DNA of 64,000 nt from Carallia brachiata. Taxonomy: Eukaryota; Streptophyta; Magnoliopsida; Malpighiales; Rhizophoraceae. The stretch is taken from assembly GCA_021464245.1 (NCBI GenBank), contig JADCRB010000016.1, forward strand, positions 6,790,461-6,854,460, written 5' to 3'. The notes beneath the pieces were generated by a model. That model searched no databases, was not told where the DNA came from, and was given only the letters and a program-made list of their open reading frames with translations. The translations under genes and the position numbers were made by a program. This document shows positions 21,281 to 31,008 of the stretch, one piece after another (position 1 is the first letter of the stretch; every line of letters begins with the position of its first letter).

Positions 21281-21994
21281 TGGCCAGTAGTATCCCATCC
21301 TTCTGAGTTGGAAGTGCAACTTAGGCCCTGATTGATGTCCGCCACAAACACCAGAATGTGCTTCAGTGAGAGCCTGTTTTGCCTCTTCATTGGCTAGGCA
21401 GCGAAGTAGAACTCCATCAAAAGACCTTCGATACAGAGCATCCTTGAGATATATGAAGCGGGGAGCTCGTCGTTGAATTTCTGTCTTATGACGACGATCT
21501 TCGGGCAGCTTCCCGTGCTGTAGGTAGTCAATGATTGGTTGACGCCAATCCTCGTCCTCCGCGAGACGTACAGATACAGCTTTGGCTGCTGTAGTTTCTT
21601 CATCATCCTTTTGTGGCACTATCCATTTCTGGCATACGGCAACAACTGTAGCCTGGATTTCTGACTTTGCAAGAGAAGTGGCCAGGTTAGCCAACGCGTC
21701 TGCCTGAGTGTTTTCTCGTCGAGGCACATGCTCCAAGGTGATGCTTTCAAATTCATCCATTAGCTGTCGAGCAAGTTGATGGTAAGGTGCAAGGTCCTCT
21801 TTCTTCACATCATACAATCCTGTAAGTTGGTTGATGACGAGCTGGGAATCTCCATGGACTTCTATAGTTGGAATCTTCATATCGACAGCCATTTGAAGAC
21901 CAATGATCAAAGCCTGGTATTCAGCAACATTATTTGAACATAACTCACCGAGTAATGATAGCATATGGTAGTATTTGTCGTTGAGGAGTGACAA
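21143..21994 (-). CDS. Tat second (archaeal-type) RNase H and linker
   Basis: The frame shows ELCSNNVAEYQALIIGLQMA (catalytic Glu region), IEVHGDSQLVINQLTG (catalytic Asp) and RENTQADALANLATSLA (final Asp); the first Asp block, WTMFFDGAARRDGAGAGI, is at the end of the preceding frame (about 22040). This domain follows the normal RNase H and marks the Tat lineage. After it come the linker and the start of the integrase zinc finger (YKDALYRRSFDG, GGHQSGPKL). The join at about 21950 shows one frameshift. Confidence 0.85.
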   Translation of the reverse strand: MSLLNDKYYHMLSLLGELCSNNVAEYQALIIGLQMAVDMKIPTIEVHGDSQLVINQLTGLYDVKKEDLAPYHQLARQLMDEFESITLEHVPRRENTQADALANLATSLAKSEIQATVVAVCQKWIVPQKDDEETTAAKAVSVRLAEDEDWRQPIIDYLQHGKLPEDRRHKTEIQRRAPRFIYLKDALYRRSFDGVLLRCLANEEAKQALTEAHSGVCGGHQSGPKLHFQLRRMGYYWPTWYVIQLSLLKPVKLVNFMRITYINHRSHCIQLSHPGPLKLGVST

Positions 21995-22610
21995 ACACTA
22001 TACCGGCACCAGCACCATCACGCCTTGCTGCACCATCAAAGAACATCGTCCATGGTGGCAGTGTCTCAATGTAAAAGACCTCTTCATCTGGAAGATCATC
22101 TGTGAACTCCCAATCGGACGGAATAGGGTGATCTGCAAGGAAGTCTGCTAGAGCTTGTCCTTTGACTGCTTTTTGAGGCACGTAGACAATGTCGTAGCTT
22201 TGTAGGATTACTGCCCACTTGGCAAGTCGTCCTGACAAGATTGGTCTAGATAAGATATATTTGACAGGATCAGCTCTGGCAATGAGACGTACCGTGTGAG
22301 CCTGCATGTAGTGCCTCAGCTTGTCAATGGCAAAGAACAGTGCTAGACATGTCTTTTCAATGGGCGAATAACTCAGTTCCGGACCGTTTAGTGTTCTGCT
22401 CAAGTAATACAGGGCAACTTCCTTTCCCTGCTCGTTTTCCTGTGCAAGCAAGGCTCCCAAAGATCTTTCCTGCGCTGCAATGTAGAGAATCAACGACTTT
22501 CCTTGAATTGGAGCTCCCAGGACTGGTGGATTGGAAAGGTACTTCTTTATGCTCTCAAAGGCTTTGCTGCAAGCTTCGTCCCACTCGAAGTTGACATCCT
22601 TCTTCATCAA
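21945..22610 (-). CDS. Tat RNase H (canonical) segment
   Basis: The frame starts in the RT connection (FEWDEACSKAFESIKKYLSN), then PPVLGAPIQGKSLILYIAAQ, LGALLAQENEQGKEVALYYL, SPIEKTCLALFFAIDKLRHY and RPILSGRLAKWAVILQSYDI. This is the RT-linked RNase H of Ty3/gypsy Tat elements. It ends in the first part of the second RNase H. The frame differs from that of RT (shift near 22640). Confidence 0.85.
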   Translation of the reverse strand: MMKKDVNFEWDEACSKAFESIKKYLSNPPVLGAPIQGKSLILYIAAQERSLGALLAQENEQGKEVALYYLSRTLNGPELSYSPIEKTCLALFFAIDKLRHYMQAHTVRLIARADPVKYILSRPILSGRLAKWAVILQSYDIVYVPQKAVKGQALADFLADHPIPSDWEFTDDLPDEEVFYIETLPPWTMFFDGAARRDGAGAGIVFVTPQRQILPYAIITR

Positions 22611-22636
22611 CCGATGGAAAGGTTGACATCTCCCAG

Positions 22637-23400
22637 CTAAATTGGAGATGAAACGGCGAATGTAGCCAGCTTTCCTTGTAGACTTCGCAGCTCGTGCAGG
22701 TTTTTAGGTTCAGGCATCTTTTGAATTGCCTCAACCTTTGACTGATCAACTTCGATTCCACGATGGCGCACCACGAACCCAAGAAACTTTCCTGATGTGA
22801 CACCGAATGCGCACTTGAGAGGGTTCATTTTGAGCTGATGCCTCCGAAGTCTTTCGAACACTGTCTTGAGATCCTCGAGGTGGTCTTTGCGCTTCTTAGT
22901 CTTTACAACTAAGTCATCAACATAACATTCTACAATCTTGTGCAGCATGTCATCAAAAATTTTTTGCATAGCACGTTGATAAGTGGCGCCAGCATTTTTT
23001 AATCCAAACGGCATAACTTTATAGCAGTATATACCTTTTGGGGTGCGGAATGCTGTCAACTCCTCGTCTTCTGGTGCCATTCTGATTTGGTTATAGCCTG
23101 AAGAACCATCCATGAAAGACAATGCTTCGTGACCCGTTGTTGCATCGACTGTGATCTCCGTTATGGGCAACGGAAAGTCATCTTTCGGGCAGGCCTTGTT
23201 AAGATCTCGAAAATCAACACATACCCTCAACTGTCCATTCTTCTTTCTTACCGGGACAATGTTGGCAATCCACGTTGGGTAGGTGACCTCTCGGATGAAG
23301 CCGGCATTGATCAGCTTGTTCACCTCCTCCTCGATTTGTGGAATGAGTTCCGGGCGGAACCGTCGTTGTGGCTGCTTGACAGGAACGGACACTCTTCTTT
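22637..23400 (-). CDS. Tat reverse transcriptase
   Basis: Open for 251 residues. Contains [79 protein letters not shown] and the catalytic ECYVDDLVVKTKKR, then LKCAFGVTSGKFLGFVV. All RT blocks look intact. The upstream frame (23214-23765) carries the protease-RT linker and its end is offset from RT by a frameshift near 23385. Confidence 0.9.
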
Positions 23401-24075
23401 ACTGCTAGACGATGCACCGCAATTTTTGGGTCAAGTCCAGGCATTTCTTTGTAACTCCATGCGAACACGTCCCTGTATTGACTTAATACCTGAACATATT
23501 CCTGCTCTTCTTCTACAGTAAGTAAAGCACTTACAAATGTAGGTCGAGGATCTTCCGGAGAGCCAAGATTGACCTCCTTGAGTTCATCAACAGTTGCTTG
23601 GCCACCGTCTTCAAGTTCCGGGGGAGCCTCCTTCACTTCACCATCTGATGAGTCGGAATCAGCCTCCTCGCTAATTGTGACATGAAATGCAGAACCTCTG
23701 ACTTCACCTTCTTTGTTTGACTGGATAAGCCTGTCTGTTTGGTGTGGTGGTGATGGCACGTGCATCAGCTGCGGCTTCGGCTCTTTAGCGTGATCCGCAC
23801 AGGTGACTTCTCCTGATAGCCTAAGCCAGGTCGGGACTGTGATGTTTGAGAAGCGGCGCCATGTGTGGACGGCAGCGTACCCATTGTGCTCGGGTTTGAA
23901 AAGTCATAGCCCGCCTTTGCCAAAAGCTTGTATGCATTAGGATCAAATCCTTCATGTGTTCTCTTTCTGGAAGTGAGCCGCCTTCGACTGCCCCCGTGTG
24001 GTTTGACGAAGCCTTTTAATGGTTTTGAAGATAAAACCGGCTCAATCTTTGGTATCGGCAGAGTGTAAGTCTCCT
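23401..24075 (-). pseudogene. Tat protease-RT linker, frameshifted
   Basis: The minus-strand frame 23765-23214 reads DSDSSDGEVKEAPPELEDGG and VLSQYRDVFAWSYKEMPGLD, the usual segment before RT in gypsy elements, with at least one frameshift on each side. The rest up to 24075 is linker with PSTHGA-type sequence readable in other frames. Confidence 0.7.
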
Positions 24076-25563
24076 TCAGGTTGTGCAGCTCCTTTGTTTT
24101 GGGTTGGCTATGCCTTGCTCCTGTTTAAGATCAATACAATAAGAGAAAGGGGGTTGACCTTCTGAGCGTCGTGACTTAGGCACATAGCGTAGGACTGGAG
24201 TGGAGCTTGAAGATGCAACATCCTTCGAACGAAGTTCAGCAGGCTGTGGCAGCTTTTCATTTGTTGGAGCCTGGGGTTGGGCATTGGCAGGTTCTTCGAC
24301 AGCTTTTCCCTTTTTGTGGATGCCCCCAGTCCAAGTAGCTTTTGATGGAATGATCTCCGGATTGTCTGTGTCGGTGTAGAAGACTGCATCCGCCAAATGT
24401 GATTCAGCATCATCGAACGGCTTTAAGTCAGCATTGACCTTTTGAACGCCACCATTGTAGTACTTGAAGCACTGATGCAGGCTTGAGAGCACAACTCCAT
24501 TTCCATGAATCCATGGTCGTCCTAGCAACATCTTATATGTGGTACGTGCATCAATCACGTGAAATAGAGTGCTAGAAGTGAGATTACCGATAGTTAGCTC
24601 CAAGCGAATCATCCCAATTGCTTTCTGTCCTCCTTGATTAAAGCCATGAATCATCAAGCGGCTGTCTGATAATTCATCAATGCCGATGCCGAGCTCCTTT
24701 ATGGTGGATTTTGGGATAATATTGACTGCTGAGCCATCGTCGATCAGAATACGTCGGACCTTCTGTTCTCTCACATAGCCTGATACATAAAGCGGCCGAT
24801 TGTGGGGTTTGGACCCCAGCAGGAGATCCTCATCTGAAAATGAGATAGCAGAGTAACATCCGACGTGATTTTGGGCCGTCTGTTGCTCCGCTGAGTTAGA
24901 ATCATTTGATGACAGAGGTTCAGCTGAGGTCTGGAGAGTATTGCCGACTTGATTTTGCCACACTTCTGTTGTTTGCAAAGCTATAAACAGCTGAGGGTTA
25001 GCGAGAAGGGTTTGAAGAGCTTCATATACCTTCTCCGTTGTCGACTTTTTGTTGTCGAGCGGCTCCTCCTTACGGTGTGTCACCTCTTCTGATGGTTTTG
25101 AAGTGATGGTGGTCTGGTTTGCCGAGGTTATGCCTTCCTGGTCCAGAATGATTTTATTCTGGCTTTTGAGCTTCATGATTAGCTCCTTCAGGACGAAACA
25201 CTTCTCGGTTGGATGACTTACTATCCGGTGATATTTGCAGAATCTCGGATCGCTGACTCGATCCTTTTCATTCGGCCGCTTGCACTCTGGGAGTTCGATC
25301 AGCTTTGCCTCCAAGTTGTTCAAGATGTCGGGGACGTCTGAGTCGGGGAATGGATACTGCTTCTGCTCCAACTCTCGCAATGTCACCTTCCGCCTTTCCT
25401 GTTGTTTTGGCTGAGTTATTTGGGTCGGAGGATTTACCTTAACTTTGGCGCCCACTTTTACTGGTGCGGCTTCAACAGTCATCACTTCTTTTCCTTTTCC
25501 GGAGCTGTTGGGTTTCTTAATCTCCCTTCTGCCCCCTTGCTGGTCCAACTGGATGGGAACCAT
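24076..25563 (-). CDS. Tat gag C-terminus and aspartic protease
   Basis: Open for 495 residues. The first half has a lysine-rich segment and the zinc-knuckle-like DPRFCKYHRIVSHPTEKCFV. The second half is a retropepsin-like domain: SGYVREQKVRRILIDDGSAV, where DDGS takes the place of the D(S/T)G active site, then LSDSRLMIHGFNQGG and MLLGRPWIHGNGVV. This style (ILID.GS..N, GRPW.H) is that of Tat elements. It is joined to the RT region only through frameshifted linker. Confidence 0.85.
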   Translation of the reverse strand: MVPIQLDQQGGRREIKKPNSSGKGKEVMTVEAAPVKVGAKVKVNPPTQITQPKQQERRKVTLRELEQKQYPFPDSDVPDILNNLEAKLIELPECKRPNEKDRVSDPRFCKYHRIVSHPTEKCFVLKELIMKLKSQNKIILDQEGITSANQTTITSKPSEEVTHRKEEPLDNKKSTTEKVYEALQTLLANPQLFIALQTTEVWQNQVGNTLQTSAEPLSSNDSNSAEQQTAQNHVGCYSAISFSDEDLLLGSKPHNRPLYVSGYVREQKVRRILIDDGSAVNIIPKSTIKELGIGIDELSDSRLMIHGFNQGGQKAIGMIRLELTIGNLTSSTLFHVIDARTTYKMLLGRPWIHGNGVVLSSLHQCFKYYNGGVQKVNADLKPFDDAESHLADAVFYTDTDNPEIIPSKATWTGGIHKKGKAVEEPANAQPQAPTNEKLPQPAELRSKDVASSSSTPVLRYVPKSRRSEGQPPFSYCIDLKQEQGIANPKQRSCTT

Positions 25564-26783
25564 GCCTCCAAGTCTGGATGCTTATCTCCATATCATGTGC
25601 GCGGGTCGCCAATTCTTCGAAGTTCGGGGTTTACACCCTGCAGGATGTATAACAGCTCCCAATGCATTCCTGGATGCACATCTCCACGGCAGAAGTCTCC
25701 GTCAGGCGATCTTTGCAGTCCAAGCTGAGGGCACGCCATCTGTTGATGTATTCGACAACGGGCTCTCCTTTTCTTTGTTTGGTGCTGGTAAGCTCCATCA
25801 TACTTACCGTCCTTCGAGTGCTGAAAAATCTGTTGAGGAACTCTCGTTGTAGCTGTTCCCAACTGTCGATCGATTCTGGTTCAAGATTTATGAACCAGGT
25901 GAAAGCGGTCTCCCTGAGTGAACGAACAAACTGCTTCACCAAGAGATCTCCGTAAGTCCCTGCGTTGTTGCAGGTTTCAACGAAGTGGGCGATGTGCTGT
26001 TTGGGATCGCCTCGTCCGTCGAATTGTTGAAATTTGGGCGGTGGTAGCCCAAGGGCATGTTGAGACTTTCGATCCGTCTGGTGTACGGTTTGACGTACAT
26101 CTGTGATCCTTGGAAGGATGTAGCTTGTTGCAGTCGGATCGTATTGGCTATCATTTCCTGCAATTGTTGAACAGATAGCGAAGCTACAGAATTTGAGGGT
26201 GGCTGTGTAGAACTACCTGGTCGCTTTTCTGCAGGGAAGACGTCGGCTGGTGTGGCTTCTGGAGTGAAACCGGGTGGATATGGTTGCTCCTCGCGGATTC
26301 GGGATCAATTTGGATCGGGCTTTTTCCTTTGAGAGCGGCGATCTGTTGATCTTTTTCCTCCACACTCTGATCAGCTGCAAAATTTTGTTCTCCAAGTCTG
26401 AAATTCTTTCTTCTGTACTGGTTGTGTTGGTCATCATACGGCAACAGATGAGGCTCCGCGAAAGACTGGGGGAGAAAGCTCTTCTGATTCTTCTGTGTGG
26501 ATCTACAGAATGAGTTGGATTCTGTTGAGCAGACTTCGTTGTGTTGCCCCCGACTTCGATCGGGGTGGGTGATCGACTCCTCCATGCGGCAAGAGAGTCA
26601 GGGGAGAGATCCTGTTGTGCGAGCTGTGGACTCTCCATTTCGATATTTTTTGGTTTGGACGGCAAGAAATTGTGTCCGTCCCCGGGTTTCTGGACCTGCG
26701 TACCCAGGTAGGGTAGTTGATGCAGGCAATGGAGCCGTTGCCTTCTTTTTTGTGGCAGCAGTTGTACTCCTTTTCGGTGCCAT
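25564..26783 (-). pseudogene. Tat gag, frameshifted
   Basis: Starts at an ATG at 26781-26783 (MAPKRSTTAATKKKATAPLP). The gag core (Retrotrans_gag type) is seen as MYVKPYTRRIESLNMPLGY, then KQFVRSLRETAFTWFINLEP and ESIDSWEQLQREFLNRFF, spread over several frames (26163-25936, 25942-25631, 25862-25593). At least four indels break it. It would form the virus-like particle in an intact element. Confidence 0.8.
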
Positions 26784-26802
26784 TTAATGTGCTGAACACC
26801 TG

Positions 26803-26803
26803 T

Positions 26804-26856
<53 letters not shown>

Positions 26857-26920
26857 TCTTTTTTCTTTTTTGTCTTTTTCTCTTTTTTCTTTTTTTTTTT
26901 CTTTTTTTTTTCTTTTTCTT

Positions 26921-26951
<31 letters not shown>

Positions 26952-26999
26952 CTTTTTTTTTTTTTTTCTCTCGGCTCTTTTTTACCCTTTTTTTTTTTT
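26803..26999 (-). repeat. Homopurine leader tract of Tat copy 1
   Basis: About 195 bases that are almost pure T and C on the plus strand, so A/G on the element sense strand, between primer site and gag. Copy 2 has an equivalent purine tract at 34435-34590, so it is part of the family design. Confidence 0.75.
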
Positions 27000-27026
27000 A
27001 AGGAACAAGAGATGGGAGGTGAAGTG

Positions 27027-27049
27027 TCCCACCGAGCGTGCCAAAAATT
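27027..27049 (-). other. Primer binding site region, Tat copy 1
   Basis: Minus strand: TTTTTGGCACGCTCGGTGGG directly after the 5' LTR. It is not the initiator-Met type; the matching tRNA was not determined. Confidence 0.6.
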
Positions 27050-27923
27050 TGTAAAGCGTAAATTTCGAGCCTAAAACAATTAAACTCGAAAATACAAAAA
27101 TAAATTACAAATAAAAATTTAAAAAAAAAGAAAATTTACGTGGGGTCGATCTCCGTAGATCCTCCGATTAGTGTTCCTTTTTTGGACTCGCGTCAAGGGC
27201 TGCACGAGCGTGATCTGACAGAAATAAATTCCACAGATTTTTCTTGAACTAGGTAGACTGAAACCGGATCGATTTGGACGTTTTGACTACGGTTAAGAAC
27301 CGTAGAGACCAGATCTGAGCCGATCTGACTTAATTTCACCGAGAGTCGAAGAGACTGTTCTCGGATGAGCTGCCTGGATTTTGCTGAGGGCCGTATGAGG
27401 CTTAATCCAGCCGGATTTGTAGTAATTTGATATTTTTAACTCTATATTCTCAGAAATTCAGATCTAGAACGATCCAAGATATAAATTTAAAAATAACTTT
27501 AGAAATGGAAACAGCAAATTTTTTGGGCCTTACCCCTGAAATATCTCTCAAACGGAGTTAGGAGAGTATCTGCTAAGTAAAAGCACGTAAGAAAAGGAGA
27601 AATTTTCTTGAGAGATTTTCAAAATTTTCTTTTTTCTCAAATTCTCCATTGAATTTTCTGTTTACAGATTTGCTGAATCTGTTTTGAACTGAGGGGCATG
27701 GGCCATTTATAGGGTTTCCCCTCTCGTGTGAAAGCACGCGTGTGAAAGGCATAAGTCGACTTTTCCGTGTGAAAGGCATAAGTCGACTTTTCCGTGTGAA
27801 AGCACGCGTGAGAAAGGAATAAGTCGACTTTTCTGACTTTTCCGTGTGAAAGCATGCGTGAGAAAGGAATAAGTCGACTTTTCCGTGTGAAAGCACACAT
27901 GCGAAAGGAATAAGTCGACTATT

Positions 27924-27967
<44 letters not shown>

Positions 27968-28008
27968 CTTCTTCTTTTCTTTTTTTTTTTTTTTTTTTAA
28001 TGTTTACA
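27050..28008 (-). repeat. 5' LTR of Tat copy 1
   Basis: About 959 bp, near-identical to 17285-18224 except for single-base indels and differences in T-run length. It carries the same TATA box and the same U3 tandem array (27724-27925). Confidence 0.9.
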
Positions 28009-28263
28009 CACTGGATTGCTCATTGCATGCTGGATACCGAGAATTTGGCTGAACCAAGATTATAGATGATTGCCATGACTTCACATTGAAATAACCTGAT
28101 GGCTAGGCGTTGAACAATGGAGCTTTGCTACTTTTCGTTTAAGCTCACGCAACACATTGAATCATTGGCTTGTCCCTCAACTGAATCTTCTTAAATATGC
28201 ACATTGAGGATTATGCAGATAAGGTTATTGTTTTTTCACATGCATTTATATTTTTGTTTCTAG

Positions 28264-28363
28264 GATTCAGGATCAAAACATGACTGCTAAGGATGCATAC
28301 CAATATTTCGTACTCAGAGCTCAAGAAATAGCAAATTCAAAAAAGTTGGACACGTGTCAACTG
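28264..28363 (+). pseudogene. Beta-hexosaminidase (HEXO3-like), exon A
   Basis: GH20 enzyme that removes terminal N-acetylhexosamine from N-glycans. After a tttctag acceptor the exon reads IQDQNMTAKDAYQYFVLRAQ then EIANSKK. The end should read NWTPVNW but is shifted by one extra base near 28347 (aaaaaagttgg), giving KLDTCQL. The donor is GTATGC at 28364. All exons before this one, which would hold most of the catalytic barrel, are absent; the Tat LTR ends 255 bases upstream. Confidence 0.85.
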
Positions 28364-28657
28364 GTATGCTTATTTTTCTCTAATACAAATCGTTTTTTTT
28401 TCTTGTGGACATCCCTGTCGAAGACACCTCGTGTAAATCACAGTGCGGAGGGTATATTGCTCCTTGCTTATTTGTTAAGCAAGAAGTACTACTCGTCACT
28501 TCTTTATCCTCTAGCACGTAAGAGGGTTGGCTGTTGAAGTAAGGCGTTCCGAATCTTTTGTTTTTCCTTTTTGAAAACTTTTTAGTCTCATGTGTTTGAT
28601 TATTTACTGAATTATAGCTGTATAAACACATGACAATTTTAATTTTTTTAATTACTG
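28364..28657 (+). other. Hexosaminidase intron with damaged acceptor
   Basis: The intron between exons A and B. The exon-B boundary predicted from the protein (W split as TG|G) is preceded by ATTACTG where AG is required, so the normal acceptor is lost. Confidence 0.6.
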
Positions 28658-28717
28658 GGAACAAACTTTGAACACATTTGCATCGCGGCTTAATCCAAGG
28701 ACTGTAGTGCACAATTG
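28658..28717 (+). pseudogene. Beta-hexosaminidase, exon B
   Basis: A 60-base exon reading EQTLNTFASRLNPRTVVHNW, close to the plant HEXO wording EETFNTF...L.P.TVVHNW. The donor GTGTGT follows at 28718 and is part of the target duplication of the LTR element inserted five bases into the intron. Confidence 0.85.
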
Positions 28718-28722
28718 GTGTG

Positions 28723-29151
28723 TGTTAGAATTGCCACTTTGCTTTCAACTTCAAACTTTAAACTAGTCTTTAGGCTATCCTTAGCTTGTAATGGTGTTAG
28801 TGGGAGCAGTTAAGACTGCTGTCTTTTCCTATCAACAACCATGACAATTGAGATTGCTTCTTTTAGCTTGTTAACTTGTAGTTGTGTTTTAAGTATTGTG
28901 AACCATGCTTTGTGTAATCATTGTAACTTGTCTTTATGCTTGTAAAAACTCCTATATATTGGAGTATTTGAATCAATGAAATTAAGTCATATTCAACATC
29001 ATGTCTCTTGATATTTTTCTTTATCACAAATGGTTTATTACTCTCTTTCTCTTTGCCTTTTTGCTGCATTTTCTGTTTCTGTAACTTAGCAGCAACTTTG
29101 CTGCATTTGCAGCTCTAATAACCATCATCTTGTTCACTCAAAAAACCAACA
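28723..29151 (+). repeat. 5' LTR of element B
   Basis: 429 bp, TGTTAGAATTGCC...AAAACCAACA. Contains a TATA-like tcctatatattgg near 28949-28961. Confidence 0.9.
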
Positions 29152-29153
29152 AT

Positions 29154-29165
29154 TGGTATCAGAGC
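29154..29165 (+). other. Primer binding site of element B
   Basis: TGGTATCAGAGC, exact initiator-Met tRNA complement. Confidence 0.9.
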
Positions 29166-30237
29166 ATCTAATGATCTTTGGGGACCTCTCAAAATCTGTT
29201 TTTTGGGTCCAAACTCAATTTTTCATCATCATCTTGCTACTCTTTCATTTTCTGCAGCAGTTCATCATCTTTGATGCTTTTTTTACAGCCTCATCTCTGC
29301 TGCAACTCTCAATTTCTGCATTTTGCTGCACTCATTTTCTGCAAAAACTCCTCTGCTGCACTTCATACACTTCTGCAGCAATTTCCAGCTTCTGAACTGG
29401 TTTGAAACTCTTCCTTTGGGCCAAAATCTGGTTTTTAAATGCTCATTTTCTGCATCTCTCATCTTCTACTGCATCATCATTTCTGCAGTTCTCATTTTCT
29501 GCTGCACTTAACTTTCTGCTACACTATCATCTAATTTTCTGCTGCATTTCAAAATCTTTACTGCATTTGAAATTTCTGCACTATCAAATGCTGCAATCTG
29601 CATTTCTGCAGTTCTTTATCTGCACTGTCAGAACTTCTACTGCAATTTCTGCAGTTTTGCTGCTTCAAACTGTTACTGCAATGTTTCTGTTTAGCAGTTC
29701 TACATTTCTGCTTTGTGGTTCTGCATTTCTACTGCACTAAAATTTACTGCAATCCTTCTGTTTTTACAAATTCTAGTTTCTGGACTGGTTTTCTGCAGTA
29801 TCATTGCTTGAAACTGCAACTTTCTGGTTTAGAACTCTTTTCATCAAAAAAAACAGCTTCAAATCTTGGTTTACAAACCACTCATGTTGCACATGCAACA
29901 CTCATCTATCAACAATGATCTCTCATCAAGTTGAAGACCTCTATCATAAGTTCGAGAGGTTAAAAAATGAACTCCAATACCATTCCTGCTGCAAGGTCTG
30001 TACAGGGATGTTCATGCCATCAACAACAACAACAAACTCAACTTTTTTCTTCAAATCTCAGCAAATCCTTCAAGGAGGAGCAATCAAAGTTGAAGACCTC
30101 CATCATGAGTTCAGGAGGAGAAAAAATGAACTCAATCTTTCAAGACCTCCATCATGACTTCAGGAGGAGAAACAATGAAGTCAAATCAATTTCATTCAAG
30201 AAACTCTCTATTTTTCCAGCAAAGTGTCAAGGAGGAG
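29166..30237 (+). repeat. TTTCTGCA-rich interior of element B
   Basis: Non-coding. Dozens of ttctgca, ctgctgca and close variants fill 29225-29800, after a leader atctttggggacctctcaaa shared with element A. The last 300 bases hold repeats encoding fragments such as VEDLHHEFRRRKNEL in no sustained frame. Confidence 0.8.
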
Positions 30238-30666
30238 TGTTAGAATTGCCACTTTGCTTTCAACTTCAAACTTTAAACTAGTCTTTAGGCTATCCTTAGC
30301 TTGTAATGGTGTTAGTGGGAGCAGTTAAGACTGCTGTCTTTTCCTATCAACAACCATGACAATTGAGATTGCTTCTTTTAGCTTGTTAACTTGTAGTTGT
30401 GTTTTAAGTATTGTGAACCATGCTTTGTGTAATCATTGTAACTTGTCTTTATGCTTGTAAAAACTCCTATATATTGGAGTATTTGAATCAATGAAATTAA
30501 GTCATATTCAACATCATGTCTCTTGATATTTTTCTTTATCACAAATGGTTTATTACTCTCTTTCTCTTTGCCTTTTTGCTGCATTTTCTGTTTCTGTAAC
30601 TTAGCAGCAACTTTGCTGCATTTGCAGCTCTAATAACCATCATCTTGTTCACTCAAAAAACCAACA
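30238..30666 (+). repeat. 3' LTR of element B
   Basis: 429 bp; no difference from the 5' LTR was seen by eye. Confidence 0.9.
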
Positions 30667-30757
30667 GTGTGTTTCCATTCCTGCATTTTCAGTACATTAT
30701 CCAGCCACTGATTTCTATGTGCGAGCCTTCCGAGCATGAAATTTTTTGTGGCTACAG

Positions 30758-31008
30758 GTTGGGTGGTGGAGTTTGTCCAAGAGCCGTTGCAGAAGGCATC
30801 AGATACATGTTTAGCAATCAAGGGTTTTGGTATCTTGACCACCTAGACGTCCCTTGGGATGAAGTGTAAAATGCTGAGCCACTAGAGGGAATAACTGATG
30901 CTTCAAAGCAAAAGCTTGTGCTTGGGGGAGAAGTTTGCATGTGGGTTGAGACAGCTGATACCTCAGATGTTCAGCAAACAATGTGGCCTCGAGCGGCAGC
31001 AGCTGCAG
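30758..31008 (+). pseudogene. Beta-hexosaminidase, exon C with premature stop
   Basis: After acceptor GGCTACAG the exon reads LGGGVCPRAVAEGIRYMFSN and QGFWYLDHLDVPWDEV, then TAA at 30867-30869 where plant HEXO has a Tyr codon (TAC to TAA). It continues in frame as NAEPLEGITDASKQKLVLGG and EVCMWVETADTSDVQQTMWP. The usual MWGE is MWVE here, a change in a near-invariant GH20 motif. Donor GTAAGT at 31009. Confidence 0.9.

Larger units (their letters stand above)
17285..28008 (-). mobile_element. Tat-lineage Ty3/gypsy element with WUS-like gene (copy 1)
   Basis: About 10.7 kb, minus strand. From right to left: 5' LTR, primer site, purine-rich leader, gag, protease, RT, RNase H, a second (archaeal-type) RNase H, integrase, then about 2 kb of extra sequence, polypurine tract, 3' LTR. 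RT before integrase defines Ty3/gypsy; the second RNase H before integrase is a known feature of the plant Tat lineage (Ogre, Retand and relatives). The extra 2 kb holds a WUSCHEL-like gene and a second promoter-plus-ORF block, both also present in the copy at 33561-43779. LTRs are close to identical apart from small indels. The flanks (gtcgg on the left, cactg on the right) do not match as a target duplication. Confidence 0.9.
28723..30666 (+). mobile_element. Non-autonomous LTR element in hexosaminidase intron (copy B)
   Basis: 1,944 bp bounded by two 429-bp LTRs that look identical, with GTGTG duplicated at 28718-28722 and 30667-30671. It has an exact initiator-Met primer site after the 5' LTR and a purine tract (CAAGGAGGAG) before the 3' LTR. 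The 1.09-kb interior encodes no retroelement protein: it is built from repeated TTTCTGCA-type motifs and, at its end, three near-copies of a unit containing GACCTCCATCATGAGTTCAG. It must be mobilised by enzymes of another element. Identity of the LTRs points to very recent insertion. It belongs with 58404-60176. Confidence 0.9.

Noticed and set aside
26717..27001. Long frame of almost only Phe (and poly-Lys frames on the opposite strand at 20084-20305)
   Set aside because: Translation of homopolymer purine/pyrimidine tracts, not proteins.
29153..29740. Several overlapping 60 to 112-residue frames rich in Leu, Phe, Cys and Ser
   Set aside because: Produced by the TTTCTGCA repeat in element B; frames are interchangeable and not conserved as protein.
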